64,000 nucleotides of DNA from Trissonchulus latispiculum (GCA_030248195.1 JASAND010007645.1:62001-126000); one strand, 5' to 3'; shown: positions 21,401-28,529, counted from the stretch's first letter. The notes: generated by a model not told the origin, from the sequence alone. Numbers and translations: made by a program.

Positions 21401-23925
21401 CTTCTGCTGCAGTTGCAAATTTTGTTAATTTCGGGGTTTTACTTTACTACTAATCTTGATGATGCCTGGCCAGTTGAATGAGAGCAGTATATGTAAATGT
21501 TCACGATTTATGCACCTAATAAAGCTCTACTTATTGATGCGAAATATACGAGTTCAAAAAGATCTGATATGGATACCGGTGGACAACAGCTAACAAATAA
21601 CATTGAGACATGACCTTGCCCTTAGCATTCCGTGACAAATTGGTAAACACCTGACCGAAGAAATTTTTGGAAAAAACCGAAAAATTGGTACTGGAAACAT
21701 TTAAAGTTTTTACTCTTACAAAATTTTCTTCCGAAATAATATTGCGTCTAGCTTGCGTTCCGTTAAAATTTCGTTGCTTTGGGATATGAAACTTTGCGTC
21801 CAGACGCACATCTGGACGCAAAAAACCCTGCTGACAGCTGTACTCTTCAGAATTCTTCGATTCCTTATGGTTTAATAAAAGATAACTGCGGAAAGTCATT
21901 TTCGGCTTTCGAGGTCCAAAACCAAAACTGACCATTTTTCGAAATATCAAATATTGCCAGATTTCGACAAATTCAACACTGTAGATGGGTGAATCAAGCA
22001 TTGTCCGTATTGACACTCCAATGAGCGTGTTATGTCGAACTGAGAGCACTCTGCAGCATTGTGTCACCAAGAGTACACAATGGTAAGAGCTGGGCTTATT
22101 CTAGTGGGGGGGGGTGGGCCCCCCCCATAAACACCCTCCCCCCCCAAAAAAAATCGTTCCCCCCCCAAAAATCGCCCCCCCCCAAAAAAGTGGGTGCCCC
22201 TTTTGGTACCAAATTTTACCCTGAAAAAATCGCTGAGAAGGCCAAATTTTCAAAAATTTTCCGGCTTCGGCGGAGATTTTTAGTCGATTTTTGTTTATTT
22301 AAGCACTATTTACGCTATTTTGCACTAAAAACGAACTTTTTTGGCGATTACTATAAAAATAGCGCTATTTTTAGCATGTTTTTAGAAAAATTTTGAAAAA
22401 TTTTCGCCCCCCCCCCAAGAATGACTCGCCCCCGGGGGCCCCCCCAAAGAGCCCCCCCAAGAAAAATTCCCTAGAATAAGCCCAGTAAGAGTGTGACAGC
22501 AGGCAGGCTCTCTGTTTTCAGCTCGAGAACCATGCCCTGTATGCTAATGCAGTACCCCCAAATGAGTACCTAGTGATCCCCTAGTCAACCCATTCCCTCT
22601 ACAAATCAGACCCTAGTGGAATGACCTCCCCCCACAACTTAGAGACTAGTGAAATCAACTAGGATTTGATTTGTGGGGACGGGGGATAACTAACTCGATA
22701 CTCATTTGTCGGGGGGGGGGGGTAGGGCGTTCGCGTGCAAAGCCTGGTTCTCTAGCCGATAACAGACAGCCTCATTGCTGTCACACTGTTACAAGGCCTC
22801 GATACCGGTGAAAATGTATGTGAAAATTGTATGCCTAAGCACAGAAGCGAAAATGCTACATTTTGGAAATTGCAGCTGAATTATTTTGAGCACGGATCTC
22901 TAACACATGCAAGCGATTACGTGGCCGCTTCTGCACAATAAGTTTTGGGACTGCCAAGGGTTAATTTTCAGGGGTTTGCGTTCAGGGGACGCAGGCTCCA
23001 ATGGTTGACAGCTTTGACGAAAATCCGTCGACAAAATTTACATTATTCTCGAATTGTTTATTCATTAAACGATTTCGAAAAAATTGCCCTCGGGAAGACG
23101 TTTCCTTTGAAGCCTGAATTGGTCTTGTTTTTAGCTTACCCACAGTTCGAGAAATCCATGTTCAAAACTATTTAGCTTTGTGTTGTCGCAGGTCCAAGTC
23201 AGAAAATGGAACTGAGAAGAGAAACGTTAAAAGTAGAAATGCTTCGCGTTTTTGATGGTTTTTATAAGTTCAAAAAGAATTTTAGTAAGAAGTGCGATTT
23301 GTGCGCATTTTATGTTTGTTGTGTCGACGCCACTTATAATGCTGTGTATTCGTTGCTATTTTGCAGACTGTCTATTTGTGCAGGGGAAAACTGAGATTTT
23401 TGTGAGAGGGGACGCCCCCTCGCTTTTTGATTCCTTCCTTTGCGCTTTTTGGTGCCTCACCCACTTTTCAACAAGCCCCCATTCCTATTACTTTTTTGGA
23501 TGGCGTCCAAAAGCCTCAAAATTTAGTTTTCAGTATCGCATCGCATCTTCAAAGCTTCTCCATTTCCTGCTAATTTCTGGAATTTAATCCCTATCAGCTC
23601 AAAAATAGCTGTGCATCACTTATATGTTGGCCTTTAAAATGCAGCATTTTCTATGAAAATTTCGGCCTGTCTATCTTGGACTTGTCCAATTCACTTTTCG
23701 GCCTGTCATTTCCCGTTGCACTTTCAAACCCCTAAAAAAGTCTGGCAAGTTTGATCTTATCGAAGTTGTCGCAGCTTAATGTGCGCAGATTTAACCTTTG
23801 TGTTGTATTGTAGGAAGGCCAAAAATTGCTCAAAAGAAGCCTGGCTGACGTTGTCAAATGAGCTCAATGATTTTGCTTGCAATCTTGCCAAAGAAAAATA
23901 CAAATTTGCGTTGCAGTTGTCATGA
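146..23925 (+). CDS. REV1: REV1 translesion DNA polymerase (deoxycytidyl transferase), C-terminal part, 10 exons
   Basis: REV1 inserts dCMP opposite abasic sites and damaged guanine and scaffolds other translesion polymerases in the nucleus. Ten exons join in frame: 146-404, 897-1174, 1443-1663, 1994-2095, 3704-3877, 11704-11815, 12055-12315, 12563-12603, 13395-13510 and 23814-23925, giving about 557 residues and a TGA stop. The order matches the family: palm with SRAEIASCSYEAR and the catalytic SCDE box, thumb with an LPGVG hairpin, little finger/PAD, a short linker, then the C-terminal domain that binds Pol zeta (REV7) and the other Y-family polymerases. The BRCT domain, N-digit and first catalytic carboxylates must lie upstream of the window. 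Introns D-E, E-F and I-J carry mobile elements. All ten splice junctions agree in phase, so I read this as an intact gene. Confidence 0.95.
897..1174 (+). CDS. REV1: REV1 exon B (catalytic SCDE motif)
   Basis: The exon follows acceptor gtttaag and ends before gttagt. It starts with one base that completes Ser with exon A, giving SYTQSIEAVSCDE. The D-E pair of SCDE is the second metal-binding group of Y-family polymerases. It continues with VTGCPVSAGLGPNMLLARMA and the KKAKPCGQYY segment, and stops in LPG of the thumb hairpin. Confidence 0.95.
1443..1663 (+). CDS. REV1: REV1 exon C (thumb, start of PAD)
   Basis: The acceptor tactgtttcag is strong. The first two bases complete Gly to give LPGVGYVMSKKLEDL, the helix-hairpin-helix thumb. 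The exon then encodes IKTCADL, GHNAQMLYDYARGIDSRPL-like sequence and RKSVSCDVNYGIRIT. The donor after GAG (gtgctt) is weak. It was chosen because it restores phase 0 with exon D; the exact end may differ by a few codons. Confidence 0.9.
1994..2095 (+). CDS. REV1: REV1 exon D (little finger/PAD)
   Basis: The exon lies between caatttag and gtaatt and is exactly 34 codons in phase 0. It reads EWELKQFLTALSREVARRLQ followed by VEMVGKTITLKLL, which matches the little-finger segment that grips template DNA. The correct frame is short and broken by the introns on either side, so it is easily missed. Confidence 0.9.
2096..3703 (+). other. REV1 intron D-E
   Basis: No coding signal was seen. It contains the small element at 2483-2638; the rest (2650-3700) shows no repeat that I can match elsewhere in the window. 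Confidence 0.6.
2483..2638. mobile_element. Small 8-bp-TSD MITE (CAGACGTGTGC...GCACATGTATG)
   Basis: It is homologous to the copy at 35915-36132. Both have ACGTGTGC/ACATGTGC inner termini, an A/T-rich core with ccggaaaa and ttttccggtttttt, and long G and C runs. The flanks gtctcggg (2475-2482) and atctcgga (2639-2646) resemble a diverged 8-bp target duplication. Confidence 0.6.
3704..3877 (+). CDS. REV1: REV1 exon E (little finger/PAD)
   Basis: The exon is 58 codons in phase 0 between gtttcag and gtaagt. It encodes IRSPDAPVEPAKYMGCGACD, then VSLSGATADEKILADN and LKPVISDIRG, the second half of the polymerase-associated domain. It is followed by a 7.8-kb intron that holds two long palindromic elements. 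Confidence 0.95.
4886..5356 (-). other. Possible unassigned coding exon(s) inside REV1 intron E-F
   Basis: The minus strand stays open for over 450 bases in one frame. A second frame reads through a proline-rich stretch (TLPATQPPWQAQPQPA) to LPPTYLNHT, a PPxY motif. The segment VPFMCFTGAIY faintly recalls the second membrane helix of the PPxY genes at 36364-40316 and 49517-54505. The two frames do not join cleanly. It could be a decayed third paralogue or chance; I cannot assign a function. Confidence 0.25.
5591..5920. mobile_element. Truncated palindromic fold-back element
   Basis: The core palindrome at 5591-5674 has arms of TTCGCTCAGTATAAGCTT type around a short centre. It is the same core as in the complete elements at 7663, 24013 and 32289. 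The right arm continues to a poly-G run near 5920, while most of the left arm is missing. Confidence 0.7.
6267..6381. repeat. Short tandem repeats
   Basis: Two adjacent arrays: tatttttccggtacgg repeated about 2.5 times, then tcccactcggtacttttg repeated three times (about 20-bp unit). They directly abut the TA-flanked palindrome at 6384. Confidence 0.8.
6384..7169. mobile_element. TA-flanked long-inverted-repeat element (mariner-like MITE)
   Basis: The termini gggtgattcttccgtata and its complement face each other across about 786 bp and are flanked by TA on both sides. The arms stay complementary for roughly 270 bp. They contain a repeated unit catctacttccgtagacgca that occurs twice per arm. 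The centre is A/T-rich and noncoding. A related end (tacggaagaatcacctta) lies alone at 6051-6068. Confidence 0.8.
7592..10772. mobile_element. 3.2-kb hAT-like non-autonomous element
   Basis: The left end caagagtacataatatatag...gagtgtgacagctagcaggt and the right end acctgccaactgtcacactc...tactctt are inverted copies. They are flanked by the 8-bp duplication gttacaac (7584-7591 and 10773-10780). The interior encodes nothing recognisable. It holds a complete palindromic element (7663-8268), and 9480-9660 is an inverted copy of the repeat at 22980-23170. The same termini bound elements at 13557, 18550 and 22068. Confidence 0.8.
7663..8268. mobile_element. Palindromic fold-back element, copy 1 (8-bp TSD gtgcatgc)
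   Basis: The whole 606 bp is an imperfect palindrome. The left arm from gagtctcttgcgc to ttcgttag is mirrored by ctaacgaa to agagaccc, around a 60-bp centre with cttaagctt. The 8-bp duplication gtgcatgc flanks it at 7655-7662 and 8269-8276. There is no coding capacity. It is nested in the element at 7592-10772. Confidence 0.9.
10773..11703 (+). other. REV1 intron E-F, distal part
   Basis: A/T-rich intron sequence leading to the acceptor of exon F. I see no repeat family, open frame or structure in it. Confidence 0.5.
11704..11815 (+). CDS. REV1: REV1 exon F (end of PAD, start of linker)
   Basis: The exon follows tattgttccag. It begins in phase 0 with IGISVQKLQFPT, the family's G-I-x-V-x-x-L strand at the end of the PAD. 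It continues NLQHFFKAAESRTAPSGSTS and ends with one base of a codon before gtattt. Confidence 0.9.
12055..12315 (+). CDS. REV1: REV1 exon G (linker and first CTD helix)
   Basis: The acceptor is tttttgcag and the donor gtcagt. The acidic linker VDVPEDDSNEESDLLRKGLD is followed by CRPLLCGVRHTKDVMNLLCS and WMEAA. That last part corresponds to the start of the REV1 C-terminal domain (D-V-x-x-L-L-x-x-W). No ubiquitin-binding motif of the LPxEL type is visible here. Confidence 0.85.
12563..12603 (+). CDS. REV1: REV1 exon H (41-bp micro-exon)
   Basis: This short exon lies between ttcggcag and gtatga. It keeps the frame from exon G (G+GT) to exon I (phase 0) and encodes GQLHAATKTAQQPQ. It is supported by splice sites and phase only, since the sequence is not conserved enough to recognise on its own. 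Confidence 0.65.
12640..13080. repeat. Diverged relic of the MITE at 18595
   Basis: The stretch around 12680-12930 follows the order of motifs in 18660-18870: a gcaccataatatacgat-like segment, then gaccaaaatacc, then ttggcaccctagtgcg. It shows many substitutions and no clear ends, and lies in the intron between REV1 exons H and I. Confidence 0.5.
13395..13510 (+). CDS. REV1: REV1 exon I (CTD middle helices)
   Basis: The exon follows ttgatctttag in phase 0 and encodes FAISEPTVIEKFLMEEF then SGWYFDHAIHILKRFR. It resembles the CTD helices that end in a basic K-R-F/L segment. An apparent TAA stop directly after KRFRW is not the gene end: the sequence there is TTG|gtaaac, a donor that joins in phase to the exon at 23814. 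Confidence 0.85.
13557..13939. mobile_element. 383-bp hAT-like MITE (8-bp TSD gtattagt)
   Basis: The inverted ends aagagtacataatataagag and its complement contain gagtgtgccactaggc. The duplication gtattagt lies at 13549-13556 and 13940-13947. The inner part contains a second inverted repeat (actatgctctgctcgctaac) and G/C runs. It is the first insertion in the long last intron of REV1. Confidence 0.85.
14089..14991 (+). pseudogene. LINE reverse transcriptase, main domain
   Basis: The open frame encodes the typical RT blocks in order: STGPDGIP near the start, NYRPVSLLCSSGK, LSPAQFGFRKYRST, a DIAKAFDTVSH block with the first catalytic Asp, [20 protein letters not shown], then the YADDAK active site and LKLAASKCFVMHLG. 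The frame is open upstream to about 14050. It ends at a TAA after LGIVL, but the same frame resumes directly with KNLHFSKHC, so the stop is a disabling mutation in an otherwise continuous ORF. Confidence 0.92.
14992..15741 (+). pseudogene. LINE reverse transcriptase, C-terminal part, interrupted by a G-rich tract
   Basis: The reading continues after the stop with IYSAFHSRNREFLLK, YVRPKLEYGSEVWSPFL and RVQRLFTRRLPG, the thumb and C-terminal motifs of CR1/jockey-like LINEs. After STRGHSYKL a run of about 140 bases that is almost all G (15412-15552) replaces the expected short spacer. The protein then resumes with LDIRKHFFANRIIPIWNSL and ends at SAQP. The poly-G tract is either a local expansion or an assembly fault. 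Confidence 0.88.
15412..15552. repeat. 140-bp poly-G tract inside the LINE
   Basis: Runs of 6 to 15 G separated by single T or short TTT. Potential G-quadruplex. It interrupts the LINE ORF. Confidence 0.9.
17210..17999. mobile_element. GGAAAAA-rich putative MITE
   Basis: The start tagggatgggcgcggaaaaa is roughly inverse to the end ttttccggaaaaaaaccaac plus cct. The ends are rich in ggaaaaaatggaaaaa. No open frame was seen and the target duplication is unclear. Confidence 0.45.
18075..18307. repeat. 116-bp tandem duplication
   Basis: Two adjacent copies beginning acttttagatgaagtttaaa and ending ggcttgaaaaacttaa differ by very few bases, so the duplication is recent. Confidence 0.95.
18550..19310. 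mobile_element. hAT-like MITE, same family as 13557 (TSD ctattgac/ctattgat)
   Basis: The ends aagagtataatataggagtg and cacttatattatgtactctt are inverted copies of the family termini. The flanks ctattgac (18542-18549) and ctattgat (19311-19318) are a target duplication with one change. It is split by the nested element at 18595-18982. The part at 19000-19300 matches 13600-13900 closely. Confidence 0.85.
18595..18982. mobile_element. 388-bp MITE with CTGGGGTTTTTT termini, nested
   Basis: The termini ctggggttttttaggc and agtaaaaaaaccccag are inverted. G-rich blocks at both ends (agtgggggg repeated) surround an A/T-rich core. It interrupts the element at 18550-19310. Confidence 0.75.
19853..21830. 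mobile_element. 2-kb hAT-like element (CAGGGTTTTTTG termini, TSD ctgacagc)
   Basis: The ends cagggttttttg and caaaaaaccctg are perfect inverted copies. The 8-bp duplication ctgacagc flanks them at 19845-19852 and 21831-21838. The interior has no transposase. It contains the nested element at 20470-21170 and a region (20210-20410) that is repeated at 43900-44100. Confidence 0.9.
20470..21170. mobile_element. 701-bp nested element of the same terminal type
   Basis: The termini cactgttttttgtg and gaaaaaaccctg resemble those of the surrounding element. The flanks gtcagtat (20462-20469) and gtcggtat (21171-21178) form an 8-bp duplication with one change. The segment gcgccttcggcgc plus a C/G-rich stretch at 20620-20900 is homologous to 29090-29970. 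Confidence 0.75.
22068..22796. mobile_element. hAT-like element, family of 7592, split by a nested MITE
   Basis: It begins caagagtacacaatgg and ends with gtcacactgttacaag. The inner ends tgtgacagcaggcaggctct and agacagcctcattgctgtca are inverted. The flanks do not show a clear duplication. The MITE at 22090-22485 interrupts the left end. Confidence 0.65.
22090..22485. mobile_element. 396-bp MITE with CTGGGCTTATTCTAG termini (TSD taagag)
   Basis: Perfect inverted ends ctgggcttattctag/ctagaataagcccag are flanked by the 6-bp duplication taagag (22084-22089 and 22486-22491). The interior has G and C runs near the ends and a ggcttcggcgg segment. A second copy ends at position 106, and a diverged relative lies at about 7270-7420. 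Confidence 0.88.
22930..23200. repeat. Dispersed repeat, inverse copy of 9480-9660
   Basis: Segments such as gccctcgggaagacgtttcc and the Phe-Glu-Lys-like stretch near 23140 reappear in reverse complement at 9500-9600 (ggaaacgtcttcccgagggc type, a few mismatches). There is no gene content. Confidence 0.6.
23814..23925 (+). CDS. REV1: REV1 exon J (terminal CTD helix and stop)
   Basis: The acceptor is tgttgtattgtag. The first G completes the Trp codon left by exon I. The 36 following residues include SKEAWLTLSNEL and NLAKEKYKFALQLS before TGA. The W, L, Y and L spacing matches the last helix and C-terminus of vertebrate REV1 (W..AFD.IL..V...L...YG..L). It is separated from exon I by 10.3 kb. 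Confidence 0.82.
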
Positions 23926-24012
23926 ACATAACTGTTTGTCTTTGATCTGATTTCTACGAGTAAACAAGCTGTTTAATTATTATTATTATTAATTAACATT
24001 AGCACTGCTGTA

Positions 24013-24652
24013 CCTAGGGTCTTTCCCATTATCCCCCCACAGCTCAAAAGAAGTACCGAAGAAGTACAACTTGACTAATTGAGTTGAAATTTGGTAGGGG
24101 TAGGTTTTCGGGCCTGCTGATTTCAAAAATGCAAAAATTTTAAAATTTTTTAAAAATTTTTAGAAATTTTTGAATTTTAGTTTGGTGAGGGGGGACCAAG
24201 GGGAACCGAAAAATTTTTCGAAAAAAATTTTGCAGAAATTTCGCTTACAGGGATTTTCTGGGGTGCTGATCACGAATCTGAAATCCGTTCTTCGATTCAG
24301 CTTTTCGTTAGCTTAATATAAGCTAAAGTTTTAAGCTTAAGATGCAAGCTTATCCTGAGCTAACGAAAAGCTGATACGAAAAACCGATTTCAGATTCGTG
24401 ATCAGCACCCCAGAAAACCCCTGTAAGCGAGTTTTAAGCAAAATTTTTTTCGAAAAGTTTTTCGGTTCCCCTTGGTCCCCCTTACCAAACTAAAATTTAA
24501 AAATTTCTAAAAATTTTTAAAAATTTTAAAATTTTTGCATTTTTGAAATCAGCAGGTCCGAAAACCTACCCCTACCAAATTTCAACTCAATTAGTCAAGT
24601 TGTACTTCTTCGGTACTTCTTTTGAGCTGTCGGGGGATAATGGGAAAGACCC
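24013..24652. mobile_element. Palindromic fold-back element, copy 2 (8-bp TSD ctgctgta)
   Basis: This 640-bp palindrome begins ggtctttcccattatccccc and ends with the inverse. The 8-bp duplication ctgctgta lies at 24005-24012 and 24653-24660. The arms contain the same internal landmarks as copies 1 and 3: ggaccaaggggaacc, ttttctgggg, cgaatctgaaatccg and ttcgttagct. It lies 87 bases after the REV1 stop codon, in or near the 3' UTR. Confidence 0.9.
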
Positions 24653-24897
24653 CTGCTGTATAGGGCAGACGTGGCTTTGATCTATTGTCTACTTCCTTTA
24701 AGGTATCCTTCAGCAATAAGATGCATTTTCATTATTAGGAGGTAAGTGGCCGGATCGTCGTCATCGCAAGCATGACATGAATTCTGATGGCTTCTTGTGG
24801 GAGATGTTTATAATGGGAGAAGTAGTGCTTAAAGCTAAAACCAGTTCCAAAAGAACCGCTTGAACTGGGACCGTTGGCTTTTGAAACCGGACCGGTT

Positions 24898-25405
24898 CTA
24901 GTGTAAATTTTGGGTGTTTGAAGTTCCAGTCAATTTATATTTTGGAAAATTTTGAATTTTTAGTAGGAATTTTAGTTGTATCTTATTTGGAATTTTTATT
25001 CCCCATCGACAGTTCTTTGAGTTGAAATCTCCCAGTACAAGCAAACTCCCACTGATTCCATACAGAAATGTCAAGTCAAAATTGTTACTATTGGCACAGT
25101 ATAAATTAAGAATGTTCAACATATGATTCCCAACCATCACTTCAACCCACTGCACCTCCAACCCTTCAGGCACTGGCAAATCATGCAGTCTGCTGGTTAG
25201 TTGGTTATAAACCAGTGTCACTAAACTCCCGCCATGCTTTCTTCTGTCAGCCCGATACACTGTGTAGCCAGGGAATGAGGGAGGGTACTTGGCGTTTAAG
25301 AATGTTTCTTGGATACAGGCGATAGAAATACACTCCTGAGACAACAAATTCCTCGGTTCCGGAAGCTTATAGAATATTCCTCTGCAATTCCATTGCAGTA
25401 AGACT
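24898..25405 (-). pseudogene. Non-LTR retrotransposon endonuclease domain (fragment)
   Basis: Read on the minus strand, the frame starts VLLQWNCRGI and continues with CIQETFL, a GYTVYRADRRKHGG block, NILNLYC and LLVLGDFNSKNCRWG. These are the apurinic endonuclease motifs (N-C-R-G, Q-E-T, Y-R-x-D, G-D-F-N) of jockey/CR1-like LINEs. The catalytic H of the last motif is absent because the domain is cut after about 165 residues. No reverse transcriptase follows, so the element is a deletion relic. Confidence 0.9.
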
Positions 25406-25460
25406 GGACATCACTACTCACACAGTGAGAGATGCAATCTTAATCAAGGACAACATTTTA

Positions 25461-25736
25461 TTAATTGTAACATTTCTTACAGAAGTTGATGGACTTTCCT
25501 TCTTTCCTGTCTGAGATCTCGGCCAGCCACTCCACCGACTTCTCTTTCCCCCCTTTTTTAGTCTCCGAACCATCCGAGAGGTTCAAGTAGCTTTCCGCCA
25601 TCCTAGTCACTGTTGATCTGCGGGGGGCAGCCTCGATTGGTTTGGTAGGAACAACATTGGCTGCCCCGGGGGTGACTGAAAAATAACCGTACGTCAGAAC
25701 TGCTTGGGGGTCAAGTTTTCTATCCTTGACCGTCAC
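25461..25736 (-). pseudogene. Probable LINE ORF1 or linker fragment
   Basis: This lies just upstream of the endonuclease on the same strand. It encodes VKDRKLDPQAVLTYGYFSV, a charged serine-rich middle and EWLAEISDRKEG. A diverged copy of the same stretch (TDRKHDPQADLTCGY) occurs at 42780-43110, which shows it belongs to a repeat and is not a host gene. I see no zinc knuckle, so assignment to ORF1 rests on position. Confidence 0.6.
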
Positions 25737-25859
25737 CTCTCCGTCTCTGGTCCATCTTTCTGCAAGGACAACGGCTTCATTTCATAGGCCTCAACGAGTG
25801 CCTGACAAATGCTGAGCACCTTATTAAAAAATGCAAATGAGGGAAACGCGGTCTGGCAG

Positions 25860-26220
25860 ACGTTGAGCCGTATTAATAGCTTTTTAGTGTTAATAGATTA
25901 ATAGCTTTTTCCTATCGTGATTCGTGCGACATAGCCAAATTTCTTATTTTGGCTTCGAAAACTTGTCACTTGCAATCAAGTAATCCTTGATTTATTGAAC
26001 TACGAAGCCGCAAAATTAAACTAAAGGTATCGATTGGAAGGTCAAAGCCCAATAATCCGAGTCAATTTGTAAAGTTTTTACCAGTTTTAGCACCTGAAAA
26101 CTTCAATAGTTACTCAAAGTTTAGCAATAGGAATAAATATATTAAATTAGTCATTTAGTGTTTTTAATTTTGAAACTTGTCGCTGTAATGTCGTCATAAT
26201 ATTTGTAATGTCCTGTCAAG
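25860..26220. repeat. Repeat homologous to the interior of 33260-34241
   Basis: The stretch around 25925-26065 (cttattttggcttcgaaaac, gtcacttgcaatcaagtaat) follows 33545-33670 closely, so it is a fragment of the TTAA-flanked family. Confidence 0.6.
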
Positions 26221-26609
26221 AAAGGAACCTATGATTGCGTTAAATCCTAACCAGAAGAATGAAAATTTGGACGTGGGCTCTGAGAGTCCTAAATCTTTAT
26301 TTTACAATCTAAAATTTATATATGCTCCATTAATGCAGGTGATTCTTCACCGCTGTTTTGGTTATTTTGGGAAGGTCAGACCCAGACGTTGTATTTCATT
26401 TCGGATCTTTTGCGCTTTCCTCCCCAGACCAGAGTTGGCAAATGGGACGAATTCTCTGATCCCATCCCATCCCATCCCACTAGATTTTCAAATTCACCGT
26501 CCCATCCCATCCCATTTGTCCGAACTTGCTTTTTCCAATCCCATATAATCCCACTTGCAGTATTTGACTTTACAGTTGCTGTAGCATTGAAATTTTAATA
26601 TTGGCTTAA

Positions 26610-27080
26610 GGTGGTGGTATCTTTTTGTGCAATGATTTTTAATCGCTATAAACTTTCGTAATTTTTGAAGTTGGAAAAAGCTTTACACTGTTTTAAAGCT
26701 TATAATCAGTAAATTCGAAAACGAAACCTTCAAAATTTGGGAAAAACAAGCAAAATTTTTTTACATACCGGCTAAATATAGACCATCAAGATCAAACTTT
26801 GAACATCGATTTCTCAAAACTGTAAAATCGGTCAAAATTTCTTTTTGTGCCATGATTTGAAGGATACACATGGGTTTGGCTCAACAGGTCTACATAAAAG
26901 GCATTGACAAAATGTGCAGTGAGATTGTATAAAGTGCGTTGAAAGTAATTCGATAGGTATAAATCGATTGAATGTAAATAAGTCTAAATTTTCCTTAAGA
27001 TTTTGCAGTAATTTTAAAAAACTTTCTTATAGGTTAGCCGGTTTGGCCGAGGTCGGTTAACAATACTACTCGCTATACTA
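26610..27080. mobile_element. Left part of a TTAA-flanked element
   Basis: TTAA at 26606-26609 is followed by ggtggtggtatctttttgtg, and the next 300 bases match the element at 36616 in order. I could not find the right end, which is probably deleted. Confidence 0.65.
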
Positions 27081-28089
27081 CGACCATAAAATGTATGTTC
27101 AAATTTTGACCGTTTATAGCAGATTAGCCTTTGGAGTAAACCCAAACAATGTCTATATTTTTGGAATCGTCAGAAACTGGAGATTTGAAGTTCCGGTTTT
27201 CATTTACGGAAGATATAAAATTTTTAGTTTTTCGGCGAATTTTTGCGGCTATCAAAATTTTGTTTACACGATCGAATAGAGCTGGTCCAACTGCATATTT
27301 TTGCTCTTACAGGCTTTTCACGGAAATGCATCCAATTTTCGGGATTCCTGGTATTCAAAATTCCCGGATTTTAAAAATTTTCTCCAATACCCCCATAATA
27401 TAGGTATCATTTGAAAGCTCTTGGTGAGCTGAACAAGTTTTATAATAGAGCCAATATCTGAAAAATTCCCGGAATTCAGGAAGAACGTGCTAGCTCGTGT
27501 TAAATGCTGTTTTCGTGAACTACGGAAACTCGGTCCACTTTCAGATACTGGTTCGATTTCAAACGGTAACAGGTAACGTCAACGCTCAACAAAGCTTCCA
27601 AATGATACCTGTATTGTGGGGTATTGCAAAAAATTTTTTAAATCCAGAAATTCCTGTCTTCGCGAATTCCGGGAATTGAGTGCATTTTCAGGAGTTCGTT
27701 CTATTACAAAAGCTGTTGATATCATTAAAAGCTTTCGAATGATATATACCAATCTTGTTGTATTAGATAAAATTTTTAAAGTCCGAGAATTTTGAAAACC
27801 CGGAATTTCGGAAATTGGGTGCATTTCCGTGAAAAGCTTGTAAGAACAAAAATATGCAGTTTGACCAGTGCTATTCGGTCGTGGAACTGAAATTTTGCTA
27901 GCCACAAAAAGTCGGGGGGAACTGAAAATTTTAGGTTTTCCGTAAATGAAACCGGGAACTCCGGATTTTTTCGGATTTTTCAAATCTCGAGTTCCTGACG
28001 ATTCCAAAAATATTTACATTGTTGGGGTTTACTTCAAAGGCTAATCTGCTATATAAACGGTCAAAGTTTGTACACACATTTTTTGGTCG
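27081..28089. mobile_element. 1-kb TA-flanked palindromic element
   Basis: The termini cgaccataaaatgtatgttc and the inverse (cacattttttggtcg) are flanked by TA. The arms match for almost their whole length. Examples are gcagattagcctttggagta against tacttcaaaggctaatctgc, and tgcatatttttgctcttaca against tgtaagaacaaaaatatgca. It resembles mariner-type targeting, but no transposase is present. Confidence 0.82.
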
Positions 28090-28529
28090 TACAATTAAAG
28101 TTTGAGTTAAATTTTAACCTGGAACCGGATTCGTATTAGTCTTATTGCTGCTTATTTTTCTTTGCTCTTATTCATCTGCGTTTGCTAGAAGTTCAGAGTG
28201 TATTCACCGTGTGCAATAAATACTCTACCGAAAAATGATAAAAGACAATTTGGGGCACAGTCATTTAAAAATATTTTAATAATAATTGCGTGTAAGAAGC
28301 CAAACACTTTGTTGACAATAATTATGAAATTGAACAGACATTTTATGCCAAATTTAATAAAATATTGGATTTTTCAAAATTTGGAAACGCTATTTGAAGG
28401 CTTTGTAAAGCAAAATGATCCCACGAAATCCCACTGATCCCACGTGAGATGAGTTTTCAATCCCATCCCATCCCATCCCATGGGATCCCATGGGATCCCA
28501 TCCCAGATGCCAACACTGCCCCAGACCTA

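Larger units (their letters stand above)
26429..28518. mobile_element. 2.1-kb TIR element with (TCCCA)n ends (TSD ccccagac)
   Basis: The ends cagagttggcaaatggga and tcccagatgccaacactg are inverted with few changes. The 8-bp duplication ccccagac flanks them at 26421-26428 and 28519-28526. Next to each end is an array of tccca units. Inside are the left end of a TTAA-type element at 26610 and a complete TA-flanked palindrome at 27081-28089. hAT-like by duplication length and CAG start. Confidence 0.88.

Noticed and set aside
21531..22070. 179-codon minus-strand frame
   Set aside because: It crosses the boundary of two mobile elements and has no recognisable motif.
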